A DNA stretch of 64,000 nt from Methylobacterium sp. 2A. Its GTDB lineage: Bacteria; Pseudomonadota; Alphaproteobacteria; Rhizobiales; Beijerinckiaceae. Below are positions 36,477 through 44,982 of this stretch, piece by piece; within the stretch, counting starts at the first letter, position 1, and the number at the start of each line of letters is the position of its first letter. Position numbers and translations under genes: made by a program. The stretch is from positions 124,001 through 188,000 of the forward strand of contig NZ_VUOK01000040.1 of the NCBI RefSeq assembly GCF_009806555.1, read 5' to 3'. The notes below the pieces were generated by a model. That model saw only the letters and a program-made list of their open reading frames with translations. It ran no database searches and had not been told where the DNA came from.

Positions 36477-36601
36477 AGTGGCCTCGGTGAGACCCCATTT
36501 TCATGATGCCTGCGCTGGTCGTCTTCCCAGCACGATGGCAAATGGTAGACACCGCCGAGCAGGCGGTCCATCAAGCGTCGAACGCACCAAAGAGGGTTAC
36601 A

Positions 36602-36994
36602 ATGGTACGTCCCGACCTCGGCACCAAGCGGATCTGCCCAACAACGGGCAAGAAGTTCTACGACCTCAACAAGGACCCCGTGATCTCGCCCTACTCAGGC
36701 GAGGTCGTCCCGACGTCCGTGTCAGCATCCTTCGCCAGGGGGGCGGCGCCCGTGCTTGCTCGTAAAGACACGCCAATCGACGATGAAGAGGACACGGAAG
36801 GCCCGGAACTAGTGTCGCTCGATGAAGTCGAGGCCGAGGAGGCGGACAAAGATACCGACTCTAACGCTGAGGAAGATGTCGCACTTGATATCGATGACGA
36901 TGACAGCACCGTCGAGGATGATACCCTCGTGGTCGATGAGGACGACGATGACGCGACCGATCTCGTAGAGGCCAGGGACGACGATGACGAGTAG
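36602..36994 (+). CDS. FYDLN acidic-domain protein (TIGR02300 family)
   Basis: A 130-aa protein with the alphaproteobacterial signature LGTKRICPTTGKKFYDLNKD followed by PVISPYSGEVVP, and a strongly acidic tail (runs of Asp and Glu from about residue 60 on). The two CP/TT-type positions suggest a degenerate zinc ribbon. The family is nearly universal in alphaproteobacteria and of unknown role. ATG at 36602 follows GAGGG; upstream in-frame codons lack family similarity. Its codon use is less G/C biased than usual, partly because of the Asp/Glu-rich tail. Confidence 0.9.
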   Translation: MVRPDLGTKRICPTTGKKFYDLNKDPVISPYSGEVVPTSVSASFARGAAPVLARKDTPIDDEEDTEGPELVSLDEVEAEEADKDTDSNAEEDVALDIDDDDSTVEDDTLVVDEDDDDATDLVEARDDDDE

Positions 36995-37020
36995 CGCCGC
37001 CTGATTTCAGGAGCACACAT

Positions 37021-37398
37021 CTAATTCACCCGCACGACGAGCTTCATCTTCGGATGGATGCCGCAGAGGACCTGGAACGTGCCGCGCTCCGTGAAGGTGA
37101 CTGGCGTGCGGCTGCCCGGCTCCTGATCGCCGGAATCGAAGTTGAACGTCTCGGACTCGACGAAGGCGTGGTGCAGCAGGTCGCTGTCGTCGTTGACGAA
37201 CGTCACCACCTCGCCCCGGGCAACCGTCAGGTTGTCGGGGTGGAACATGCGTCCCTTCTGAGAGACCGCGATTCCGGAGGCCTGAAGCTGCTCCGTGATG
37301 AGCAATCCGCAGGCTGCCCCCAGGATCAGGGCCAGCACCGCGGGAACCGCCGTCGGCCAGCGCAGCCTTCCGACGATCCGGGATACCGAAGCGGACAT
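37021..37398 (-). CDS. Membrane-anchored cupredoxin
   Basis: A 125-aa blue-copper-type protein. An N-terminal hydrophobic anchor (TAVPAVLALILGAACGLLIT) is followed by a plastocyanin/amicyanin-like barrel with type 1 copper ligands: His76 or His77 (LLHHAF), Cys112, His115 and Met118 in LCGIHPKMKL. It would carry electrons on the periplasmic side; plausible partners are a dehydrogenase or oxidase, none adjacent. ATG 37398. Convergent with the FYDLN gene. Confidence 0.9.
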   Translation of the reverse strand: MSASVSRIVGRLRWPTAVPAVLALILGAACGLLITEQLQASGIAVSQKGRMFHPDNLTVARGEVVTFVNDDSDLLHHAFVESETFNFDSGDQEPGSRTPVTFTERGTFQVLCGIHPKMKLVVRVN

Positions 37399-37611
37399 GT
37401 GACACCTCAGATTGCGAGGGTCAGCGTTGCATGAACTTCATTGAAAAATCATTCATCCATACCCGTATTTCGAGCGCTTCTGCATCGATCGTGCGGAGTA
37501 CGACGTGTCTTCGCCCGCGCAGTTAAATCGAATTGGCTGAACCGCGGGCTAAGCGCCTCTTAACATGTCGCAACTACAGATGGTCGAACGTGTTCCGCGG
37601 CGGACCATGCG

Positions 37612-40494
37612 ATGCAAGACCCCGAGACGGCGAGAGTGGAGATGAGCCCGGCGAAGCTGTCGGTTGCGGCACGCGGGCTCTCGGGTTTCTTCACCACGGT
37701 TCGCGGCCGAATCTTCGTCGCCTTCCTGAGCATGAGCCTGCTCTCGGGCGCACTCGGGCTCTACGCGGTGGTCGCGATCTCGCACATCGGCACTCTGGTC
37801 AATCGGACCTACGACGAGTCGCTGATGTCCATCAACTACGCCCGGGCGACGGCGGCCGATTTCGCCAAGATGCGCGCGGCCTTCGCCCGTCGGATGCATC
37901 TCCACAACGAGGCCGAGACGGCCAAGCTGAATGCCGAGATCGCGGACCTGTCGACGACGCTGGCCGAGGATCTGACGATCGCGGTGGAGCGCTCCCAATC
38001 CGATCGGGCGGTGCGGACCGCCGGCGCGGTCCAGGCGGCGGTCAGCGCCTGGGAGGAGATGCGGCGCACGTTCGATCCGGCCACCGGCCGGCCGGATCGT
38101 TGGGATGCGCTCGATCAGCAGGCCAGCGTGGTCGACAACCAGATCGACCTCCTCGTCAACTACACGGCCGGCGACGGCTTCACGTTCCGGCAGGCGGCGC
38201 GGACCCTCGTCGCCCGCGAGATGCGCGTGAACACGATCGCGGCCTTGCTGGCGATCGTCGCCTGCGCGCTCGTGGCGTGGCTGCTCAACCGTCGCATCAC
38301 CGGGCCGCTCGCCGCGGCCTCCGCGGCCGCCGAGCACATCGCCAGCGGTCGCCTCGACGACCGCATCCCGGCGGGCGGGCGCGACGAACTCGGCAGCCTG
38401 CTCCGCTCCATGGCGGCCATGCGGGACAACATCCGGGCCATGATGGCCCGCGAGGTGAGCCAGCGCCGCCGCGCCGAGGCGCTGGTCACCGACGCGCTCC
38501 AGACCTCGCGCGAGGCCGTGGTGGTGGTCGATGCGGCGGGGCGGATTGCGCTCGCCAACGCGCAGGCGCAGCGCTTCTTCGCGGGCCTGGGTGAAGCCAT
38601 CGAGGCCGGGATCTCCCTCTGGGGCAACGCGGCGGATGCTGGACCCTCGGGATCGAGCCCGCACAGCGACTGCTTCCGGGCGCTCGCCCGCGACGGCGAT
38701 ATCCGCCTGGCGGATGGGCGGTGGCTGCGGGTGAGCCGCAGTGCGACCCAGCAGGGCGGCTTCATCGCCGTGTGCAGCGACATCAGCCTGCTGAAGGAGC
38801 AGGAGGATCGGCTGACCGAGACGAATCTCCGCCTCGATGCCGCCCTCGACAACATGTCCCAGGGCCTGTGCCTCTACGACGCGCAGGATCGCCTGATGGT
38901 GGTCAACCGGCGCTACAGCGAGATCTACGGTCTGGCGCCCGGCGCGGTCGTGCCCGGGATGGCTGCCGTCGAGGTGATGAATGCCAGCCTGCTCGCCGGC
39001 AACCACCCGGGCTGCGATATCGAAACCTTGCTGCGCGAACAGCGGGAGGCCTTCTACGGCGGCGTCTGGCGCACGCATTTCCAGGAGCTGTGCAACGGAC
39101 GCATCGTGGCGATCGAGCGCCGCAAGACGGCCGACGGCGGGTTCGTCGCCACCTACGAGGATGTCACCGAGCGGCGCCAGGCCGAGGCGCGCATCGCCTT
39201 CCTGGCGCATCACGACATGCTCACCGGGCTGCCGAACCGCATCGCCCTCGGCCAGCAGATCGAGATGGCGGTGGCTCAGGCGGGGCGCGATTACGGCTTC
39301 GCGGTCTTCGCGATCGATCTCGACGATTTCCGCCCGGTGAACGAGACGCTGGGACATGGGGTCGGCGACGAGCTGCTCGCCGCGGTAGCGAACCGGCTCA
39401 CCGCCTGCGTGCGCGAGATCGACTGCGTCGCCCGGCTCGGCGCCGACGAGTTCATCGTGATCCAGCGCGGCATCGACCGGCCGGAGGACGCCGCAGTTCT
39501 CGCCCGGCGGATCATCGAGGTGGTGGGCGCGCCCTACAGCCTCAGCAGTCACGAGGTCAGCGTCGGGCTCACCATCGGCATCACCCTCGCGCCGAGCGAT
39601 GGCACCAGCTGCGACAAGCTCCTGAAGAACGCCGAGGTCGCCCTCGACCGCGGCAAGACCGAGGCGCGGGGCTCCTTCCGGTTCTTCGAGCCCGAGATGG
39701 ATGCCCGCCTGCAGGCCCGCCGGATCCTGGAGCGGGATCTGCGCGAGGCCCTGGCCCGGGAATCGTTCGAGGTCTACTACCAGCCGATCTACAGCCTCGA
39801 CGCGGATCGGATCTGCGGCTTCGAGGCGCTGCTGCGCTGGAACCATCCGGTCCGTGGCTTCATCTCCCCGGCCGAGTTCATCCCGATCGCCGAGGAGCTG
39901 GGCCTGATCGTCCCGCTCGGCGAATGGGTGCTGCGCCGCGCCTGTGAGGAGGCCGCCCGCTGGCCGGACGGGCTCAAGGTCGCCGTCAACGTCTCGGCGG
40001 TGCAGTTCACTTCGGCGAGCCTGGTCAACGTGGTGCGGGAGGCGCTGCGCCGCACGGGTCTCCCGGGCCGACGGCTGGAGCTCGAGATCACCGAATCCGT
40101 GCTGGTGGCCAATCCCGGCGCGACGACCGCGATCCTGCACAGTCTCAAGGCGCTCGGTGTGCGCGTCGCCATGGACGATTTCGGCACGGGCTACTCGTCG
40201 CTCAGCTACCTGCGCAGCTTCCCCTTCGACAAGATCAAGATCGACCAGTCCTTCGTGCGCGATCTCTGCATCAAGGACGGCACGGACTTCATCGTGCGGG
40301 CGGTGATCGGGCTCGGCGCCAGCCTCGGCATGACGACCACCGCGGAGGGCGTCGAGACGGAGGCGCAGCTCGCCCAACTTCGCGCGGAAGGGTGCGACGA
40401 GGTGCAGGGCTACCTGTTCAGCCGGCCCGTGCCCGTCTCGGAGGTCGCCGCGGTGATCCACCGCTGGAACGGAGCCAGCCGGGCGATCGCGTGA
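37612..40494 (+). CDS. Membrane sensor with HAMP, PAS, GGDEF-like and EAL domains
   Basis: A 960-aa cyclic-di-GMP signalling protein. Two membrane helices (about 33-55 and 206-226) enclose a periplasmic helical sensor; a HAMP domain (226-280) and two PAS-like regions (about 305-500) follow. The GGDEF domain has a changed motif, GADEF at 610-614, so diguanylate cyclase activity is doubtful, though GTP could still bind. The EAL domain is intact: EALLRW (738-743), VNVSAVQF, LELEITES, DDFGTGYSSL, IKIDQSFV and AEGVET. The protein is thus most likely a phosphodiesterase with a regulatory GGDEF. ATG at 37612 or the next ATG 37642 (better ribosome binding site) is the start. Confidence 0.93.
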   Translation: MQDPETARVEMSPAKLSVAARGLSGFFTTVRGRIFVAFLSMSLLSGALGLYAVVAISHIGTLVNRTYDESLMSINYARATAADFAKMRAAFARRMHLHNEAETAKLNAEIADLSTTLAEDLTIAVERSQSDRAVRTAGAVQAAVSAWEEMRRTFDPATGRPDRWDALDQQASVVDNQIDLLVNYTAGDGFTFRQAARTLVAREMRVNTIAALLAIVACALVAWLLNRRITGPLAAASAAAEHIASGRLDDRIPAGGRDELGSLLRSMAAMRDNIRAMMAREVSQRRRAEALVTDALQTSREAVVVVDAAGRIALANAQAQRFFAGLGEAIEAGISLWGNAADAGPSGSSPHSDCFRALARDGDIRLADGRWLRVSRSATQQGGFIAVCSDISLLKEQEDRLTETNLRLDAALDNMSQGLCLYDAQDRLMVVNRRYSEIYGLAPGAVVPGMAAVEVMNASLLAGNHPGCDIETLLREQREAFYGGVWRTHFQELCNGRIVAIERRKTADGGFVATYEDVTERRQAEARIAFLAHHDMLTGLPNRIALGQQIEMAVAQAGRDYGFAVFAIDLDDFRPVNETLGHGVGDELLAAVANRLTACVREIDCVARLGADEFIVIQRGIDRPEDAAVLARRIIEVVGAPYSLSSHEVSVGLTIGITLAPSDGTSCDKLLKNAEVALDRGKTEARGSFRFFEPEMDARLQARRILERDLREALARESFEVYYQPIYSLDADRICGFEALLRWNHPVRGFISPAEFIPIAEELGLIVPLGEWVLRRACEEAARWPDGLKVAVNVSAVQFTSASLVNVVREALRRTGLPGRRLELEITESVLVANPGATTAILHSLKALGVRVAMDDFGTGYSSLSYLRSFPFDKIKIDQSFVRDLCIKDGTDFIVRAVIGLGASLGMTTTAEGVETEAQLAQLRAEGCDEVQGYLFSRPVPVSEVAAVIHRWNGASRAIA

Positions 40495-40575
40495 GCGGCA
40501 CCGCCACGCGCGTTCCCTCCCAGCAGCGAACGGATGCACACATATTCCTCGGAGAGGCGAAGGCGGCTCCGCTTC

Positions 40576-40700
40576 TCTCCCTCCCCCCTCTGCGGGGGAG
40601 GGAGAGCGCATGAGCCATCCGGGACGCCCGACCCGGCAGCCGCACGATGATCCCGAACCCCGAGGTGTGAATCCGCAAGCCCGCAGAGGGGCAGCGAGAG
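40576..40700. repeat. Palindromic intergenic repeat downstream of the GGDEF/EAL gene
   Basis: The sequence CTCCCTCCCCCCTCTGCGGG at 40577 is itself near-palindromic and has an inverted partner around 40681-40700 (CCGCAGAGGGGCAGCGAGAG). It is the same motif that bounds 12027-12200. It lies in the 223-bp space between convergent genes and may act as a bidirectional terminator or be a dispersed REP-like element. No coding signal is visible in the space. Confidence 0.65.
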
Positions 40701-40717
40701 TGGTGGAGCGCCCTGCC

Positions 40718-42100
40718 CTACTCCGCCGCGTCGAGGCGCGGGCGCTCCACGTGGCTGCGCTCGGCCTTCACCAGCTCGGCCGTGCGGAACGCCACCTCCA
40801 GCGCCTGCTCGGCGTTGAGGCGCGGATCGCAGTAGGTGTGGTAGCGGTCCTGCAGGTCGTCGGCCGTCAGCGCCCGGGCACCGCCGGTGCACTCGGTGAC
40901 GTCCTTGCCGGTCATCTCCAGGTGGATGCCGCCCGCGATGGTCCCCTCGGCCCGGTGGACGCCGAAGAAGCCCTCGATCTCCTGCATCACCCGCTCGAAC
41001 GGCCGGGTCTTGTAGCGGCCGGCCGGGATCGTGTTGCCGTGCATCGGATCGCAGATCCACACGACCTTGCGGCCCTCGCGCTCGACGGCGCGGATCAGCG
41101 CCGGCAGATGGTCGCCCACCTTGTCGGCGCCGAACCGGCAGATCAGGCTCAAGCGGCCCGGCTCGTTCTCCGGGTTGAGCAGGTCGATCAGCCGGATCAG
41201 CCCCTCGGCCTTCATGGACGGGCCGCATTTGAGGCCGATCGGGTTCTTGATGCCGCGGGCGTATTCCACGTGCGCGTGGTCCGGCTGGCGGGTGCGGTCG
41301 CCGATCCACAGCATGTGGCCGGAGGTCGCGTACCAGTCGCCGGTGGTCGAATCGACGCGGGTCAGCGCCTCCTCGTAGCCGAGCAGCAGGGCCTCGTGGC
41401 TGGTGTAGAAATCCGTGGTCCGCACCTCCGGATGGGTCTCCGGGTTGATGCCGATCGCCCGCATGAAGTCGAGCGCGTCGGTCATGCGGCTCGCCACGTC
41501 CTGGTAGCGCGAGGATTGCGGCGAATCCTTCACGAAGCCCAGCATCCAGCGATGCGCGTTCTCGAGGTTCGCGTAACCGCCGGTGGCGAAGGCGCGCAGC
41601 AGGTTCAGCGTCGCGGCCGATTGCCGGTAGGCTTCGAGCTGACGCCGGGGATCCGGCACGCGCGACTCCTCCGAGAAGCCGATGCCATTGATGATGTCGC
41701 CCCGGTAGCTCGGCAGGCTCACGCCCTCCAGCGTCTCGGTCGGCGAGGAGCGCGGCTTGGCGAACTGCCCGGCGATGCGCCCGACCTTCACCACCGGCGA
41801 GCCGCCCGCGAAGGTCAGCACCATCGCCATCTGCAGGAACACCCGGAAGAAGTCGCGGATGTTGTCGGCGGAGTGCTCGTCGAAGCTTTCGGCGCAGTCG
41901 CCGCCCTGGAGGAGGAAGGCTTCGCCCGCGGCGACGCGCCCGAGCGCCGCCTTCAGCTTGCGGGCCTCACCGGCAAAAACCAGCGGCGGAAAGCTCGCGA
42001 TCTGCGACTCGACGGCACCCAGGGCAGCCATGTCCGGATAGGTGGGGACCTGCTCGATCGGCAGATGTCTCCAGCTCTTCGGTGTCCAACGCTCGCCCAT
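40718..42100 (-). CDS. aroG: Class II 3-deoxy-7-phosphoheptulonate (DAHP) synthase
   Basis: DAHP synthase condenses PEP and erythrose 4-phosphate, the entry to the shikimate pathway. The 460-aa enzyme is of the plant-like class II: WTPKSWRHLPIEQVPTYPDM opens it, LLQGGDCAESFDEH, RIAGQFAKPRSS, ANLENAHRWMLGFV, GLKCGPSMKAEGLIRL and VWICDPMHGNT mark the conserved substrate and metal sites. ATG 42100. Preceded by a stable hairpin in the short leader (42130-42153) with a TATAAG sequence beside it. Not clustered with other aromatic genes in the window. Confidence 0.95.
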   Translation of the reverse strand: MGERWTPKSWRHLPIEQVPTYPDMAALGAVESQIASFPPLVFAGEARKLKAALGRVAAGEAFLLQGGDCAESFDEHSADNIRDFFRVFLQMAMVLTFAGGSPVVKVGRIAGQFAKPRSSPTETLEGVSLPSYRGDIINGIGFSEESRVPDPRRQLEAYRQSAATLNLLRAFATGGYANLENAHRWMLGFVKDSPQSSRYQDVASRMTDALDFMRAIGINPETHPEVRTTDFYTSHEALLLGYEEALTRVDSTTGDWYATSGHMLWIGDRTRQPDHAHVEYARGIKNPIGLKCGPSMKAEGLIRLIDLLNPENEPGRLSLICRFGADKVGDHLPALIRAVEREGRKVVWICDPMHGNTIPAGRYKTRPFERVMQEIEGFFGVHRAEGTIAGGIHLEMTGKDVTECTGGARALTADDLQDRYHTYCDPRLNAEQALEVAFRTAELVKAERSHVERPRLDAAE

Positions 42101-42129
42101 GGCCTCTCTCCGCGCACCTCTTCGTGCGA

Positions 42130-42153
42130 CCGCGCTTTGCGCGCGAAGCGCGG
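42130..42153 (-). promoter_or_regulatory. Leader hairpin and possible -10 box upstream of DAHP synthase
   Basis: An 8-bp perfect stem (CCGCGCTT with AAGCGCGG) lies 30-53 bp before the start codon, and a TATAAG sequence (42156-42161 on the minus strand) sits directly upstream. The hairpin would be at or near the transcript's 5' end. It could affect mRNA stability; no aromatic-codon leader peptide was found. Confidence 0.35.
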
Positions 42154-42216
42154 CTTATAGAGAGGTTCCCGCGCGGTTGCGAGTGCCGGAATACGAGGGG
42201 CAGGCGCGCTGAGGCC

Positions 42217-42531
42217 TCAGGCCTCGCCGTCCTCGACCTCGATCCCGTGTTCGGCGAGAATCCAGAAGATCGCCTCCAGATCCTCCGCGGAGACGTCCCG
42301 GGGCGGCAGGGCCTCTTCGAGATCGTCGTAGGTCAGGCAGCGGCGGCGCTGCGCCTCCGCCTTGGCGAGCAGCTGGTCGATGGCGCGGCGGATGTCGGGC
42401 GGCAGCGCGTCGTGGCTCGGCGGACGATGGAAGACCGGGCGCAGGGCATCCGCCAGAAGGCCGTCGATGATGGCCTGCCGCCGCGCATGCGCGTCGTCGC
42501 CCCGTCCCTTACCTGCGCCCTGCTTTCCCAT
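42217..42531 (-). CDS. Standalone sigma-70 region 1.1-like protein
   Basis: A 104-aa protein whose last 45 residues read CLTYDDLEEALPPRDVSAED and LEAIFWILAEHGIEVEDGEA, matching region 1.1 of the housekeeping sigma factor RpoD (T-Y-D-E-I-N-D-L-L-P...M-G-I). In RpoD this domain occupies the RNA polymerase DNA channel and blocks free sigma from DNA. There is no other sigma region here, so the protein may mimic or compete with region 1.1, which is inference. ATG 42531 gives a Lys/Gly-rich start; upstream in-frame residues are not protein-like. Confidence 0.75.
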   Translation of the reverse strand: MGKQGAGKGRGDDAHARRQAIIDGLLADALRPVFHRPPSHDALPPDIRRAIDQLLAKAEAQRRRCLTYDDLEEALPPRDVSAEDLEAIFWILAEHGIEVEDGEA

Positions 42532-42734
42532 GACCCTGATATGGCTCGGTCGGGCTTGGCGTCGAGGCCCCGGAGATTCCGAACGTTTCGAGCCGTCCCC
42601 CGTACGCGGCGGCAGCCAAATCGCTTTCATAAACGTCCGCGACGAGACGGTTCCGGCCGTCGTCCGGGCTGCGGCCGGCGTTCGATCCAATCATTTCGGC
42701 GCGATGATCGCAGATAAGGGGGACCGAACTGTCT

Positions 42735-43352
42735 TCAGCGCGCCGCGCTGGCCTTGGCCAGCAGCAGGCCGAAGCCGACAAGCAGCGCCCCGAACACCCG
42801 ATCGATCCAACGACGGAAGGCGACAATGCGAGCCCGTATGCCCCCCGCCGAAAAGAACGTTGCGACCAGCGCGAACCAGATGATGTGCGCGGCTGAGATG
42901 AAGGCCCCGTAGCCGACCTGCACCGCAAACGGCGTCGACGGTTGGACCACCTGCATGAAGAGGCTCACCACGAAGATCGTCGTTTTCGGGTTCAGCACGT
43001 TGGTCAGGAAGCCGGTGCGCAACGCCGCGCGATCGGACAGGGGTACCGCCCGTGCCGATGAGTCGTCCGACGCATGTTCCGTCCGCAGCATCCGGACGCC
43101 CAGCCAGATCAGATAGGCCGCACCGACCAGCTTCAGGGCGTTGAACAGCCAGATCGACTGCTGGATCAGGATGCCGACCCCGAGGATTGTGTAAGCGACA
43201 TGCACCAGCACGCCGCCGCCGATCCCGAGCGCCGTCAGCAGCCCGGCGCGGCGCGACAGCAACAGACTGTTGCGCGTCACCATCGCGAAATCGGGGCCGG
43301 GGCTGATGACGGCCAGGATCGTGATGGTGACCACGGCTAAGAGTTCGGTCAT
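42735..43352 (-). CDS. LysE-family amino acid exporter
   Basis: A 205-aa inner membrane protein of the LysE/RhtB family. The N-terminal VTITILAVISPGPDFAMVTR motif (SPGPD) is the hallmark; six hydrophobic segments follow, ending with VAFRRWIDRVFGALLVGFGL. Such proteins export amino acids such as lysine, homoserine or threonine; the substrate is unknown. ATG 43352. The 247 bp upstream, up to the convergently read glutathione reductase end, hold no visible gene. Confidence 0.93.
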   Translation of the reverse strand: MTELLAVVTITILAVISPGPDFAMVTRNSLLLSRRAGLLTALGIGGGVLVHVAYTILGVGILIQQSIWLFNALKLVGAAYLIWLGVRMLRTEHASDDSSARAVPLSDRAALRTGFLTNVLNPKTTIFVVSLFMQVVQPSTPFAVQVGYGAFISAAHIIWFALVATFFSAGGIRARIVAFRRWIDRVFGALLVGFGLLLAKASAAR

Positions 43353-43599
43353 GGCAACCCGAGAAAGTCGGCGTGGAACCCGCTCTCATCATGAGCCGCG
43401 CCCGATCACGAAGCAACGGCCCTGTCGTTTTCCTGACCGACGGGTGTTCCGCGCATCCGACGTGAAGCAGATCAAGACTGCGCGGATGGCGGCCAAGAGT
43501 TCAGACACGTTGCGTGCCGCCGCGGTTCTGGGGAGATGCTTCATCCTCTCCGGTCAGAGCGGAAACCAACCCTCCATCGCCACGCTCAAGGGAGCGGCT

Positions 43600-44982
43600 C
43601 TAGCCGACGCCCACCGGATGCTTGGTCACCTCGGGAACGCGCATCGTCACCAGCTCTTCGGCGGCGGTCGGATGGACCGCGATGGTCCGGTCGAAATCGG
43701 CCTTGGTGGCCCCCATCGTCACCGCGATACCCACCGCCTGGATGACCTCGCCGGCATCGTGGCCGACGATGTGGACGCCGACCACCCGGTCGGTGGCGCA
43801 GTCGACGATCACCTTCATCAGGATCCGCTCGTCGCGCCCGGAGAGCGTCGCGCTCATCGGGCGGAAGCGCGCCTTGTAGACGTCGATCTTCCCGTAGACC
43901 TCGCGTGCCGCCGCCTCGCTATGGCCGATCACCCCGATCTCGGGGGTCGAGAACACCGCCGTGGTGATCAGGCGGTGATCGACGCAGGTGGGCTTGCCGC
44001 CATAGACCGTGTCGGCGAAGGCGTGGCCCTCGCGGATCGCCACCGGGGTCAGGTTCGCCCGGTTGGTCACGTCGCCGACCGCGTAGATCGACGGGACCTT
44101 GGTCTGCGAATAGGCGTCCACCGGGATCGCCCCGGCGGCGTCGAGTTCGATGCCGACCCGGTCGAGGCCGAGACCTTCGACGTTGGGCCGCCGGCCCGTG
44201 GCGACCAGCACCTGATCGACGTGGATCTCGCTGCCGTTGTCGAGGCGGACGCAGAGGGCATCGTCCCGCCGCTCGATGCCTGTCAGGGTGCGGCCGAGCC
44301 GCAGGTCCATCCTGTGGTTGTAGGCTTCGGCCAGGGCGTCACGAACCTCGTCGTCGAAGCCGCGCAGCAGCGCGGCGCCGCGGTGCAGCAGGGTCGTGGC
44401 GCTGCCCAGGGCCGCGAACACCCCGGCGAACTCCACCGCGATGTAGCCGCCGCCGACCACCAGGATGCGCTCCGGCAGGCTCTCCAGCTCGAACACCTCG
44501 TTCGAGGTGATCGCCAGCCCGATCCCGGGCACCGCCGGCTCCTTCACCGGATGCGCGCCGACCGCCACGAGGATCCGTTCCGCCCGAATCGTGCGGCCGG
44601 ACGTCAGGAGGCGCACCTTGTGCGGGCCCTCGATCACGGCCCGCTCCGGCGCGATCTCGACGCCCGCCCGAATCAGGTTGGTGTCGTAGATGCCTTCGAG
44701 CCGGGTGACCTCGGCGTCGCGGCGGCGCTTGAGGATGCCCCAGTCGAAGCGCGGATTCTCCACCGTCCAGCCGAAGCCCGCGGCGTCCTCGAACGCGTCG
44801 GCGAAGCGCCCGGCATAGACCATCAGCTTCTTCGGGACGCAGCCGCGGATCACGCAGGTGCCGCCGACCCGGTATTCCTCGGCCAGCATCACCTTGGCGC
44901 CGTAGCCCGCCGCGATCCGCGCCGCGCGCACGCCCCCCGAACCGCCGCCGATGACGAAGAGGTCGACGTCGAAATCGCTCAT
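43600..44982 (-). CDS. gor: Glutathione-disulfide reductase
   Basis: Gor reduces glutathione disulfide with NADPH. The 460-aa flavoenzyme has the redox disulfide Cys43/Cys48 in VGGTCVIRGCVPKK, FAD loop VIGGGSGGVRAARIAA, NADPH loop VVGGGYIAVEFAGVFAALGS, the second FAD motif YAVGDVTNRANLTPVAIREG and the catalytic His437 in HPTAAEE. Its ATG overlaps the stop of the O-antigen-ligase-like gene upstream (44979-44982). In many alphaproteobacteria rpiA, a DUF2059 gene and gor are neighbours, as here. Confidence 0.95.
   Translation of the reverse strand: MSDFDVDLFVIGGGSGGVRAARIAAGYGAKVMLAEEYRVGGTCVIRGCVPKKLMVYAGRFADAFEDAAGFGWTVENPRFDWGILKRRRDAEVTRLEGIYDTNLIRAGVEIAPERAVIEGPHKVRLLTSGRTIRAERILVAVGAHPVKEPAVPGIGLAITSNEVFELESLPERILVVGGGYIAVEFAGVFAALGSATTLLHRGAALLRGFDDEVRDALAEAYNHRMDLRLGRTLTGIERRDDALCVRLDNGSEIHVDQVLVATGRRPNVEGLGLDRVGIELDAAGAIPVDAYSQTKVPSIYAVGDVTNRANLTPVAIREGHAFADTVYGGKPTCVDHRLITTAVFSTPEIGVIGHSEAAAREVYGKIDVYKARFRPMSATLSGRDERILMKVIVDCATDRVVGVHIVGHDAGEVIQAVGIAVTMGATKADFDRTIAVHPTAAEELVTMRVPEVTKHPVGVG

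Noticed and set aside
37549..40611. A 1020-codon frame on the minus strand across the GGDEF/EAL gene
   Set aside because: Antisense shadow: low-complexity Arg/Asp/His-rich translation, whereas the plus strand carries ordered GGDEF and EAL motifs.
43353..43599. Small gene between the LysE exporter and glutathione reductase
   Set aside because: Short frames of up to about 24 codons only, with no ribosome binding site or GC-biased codon use.
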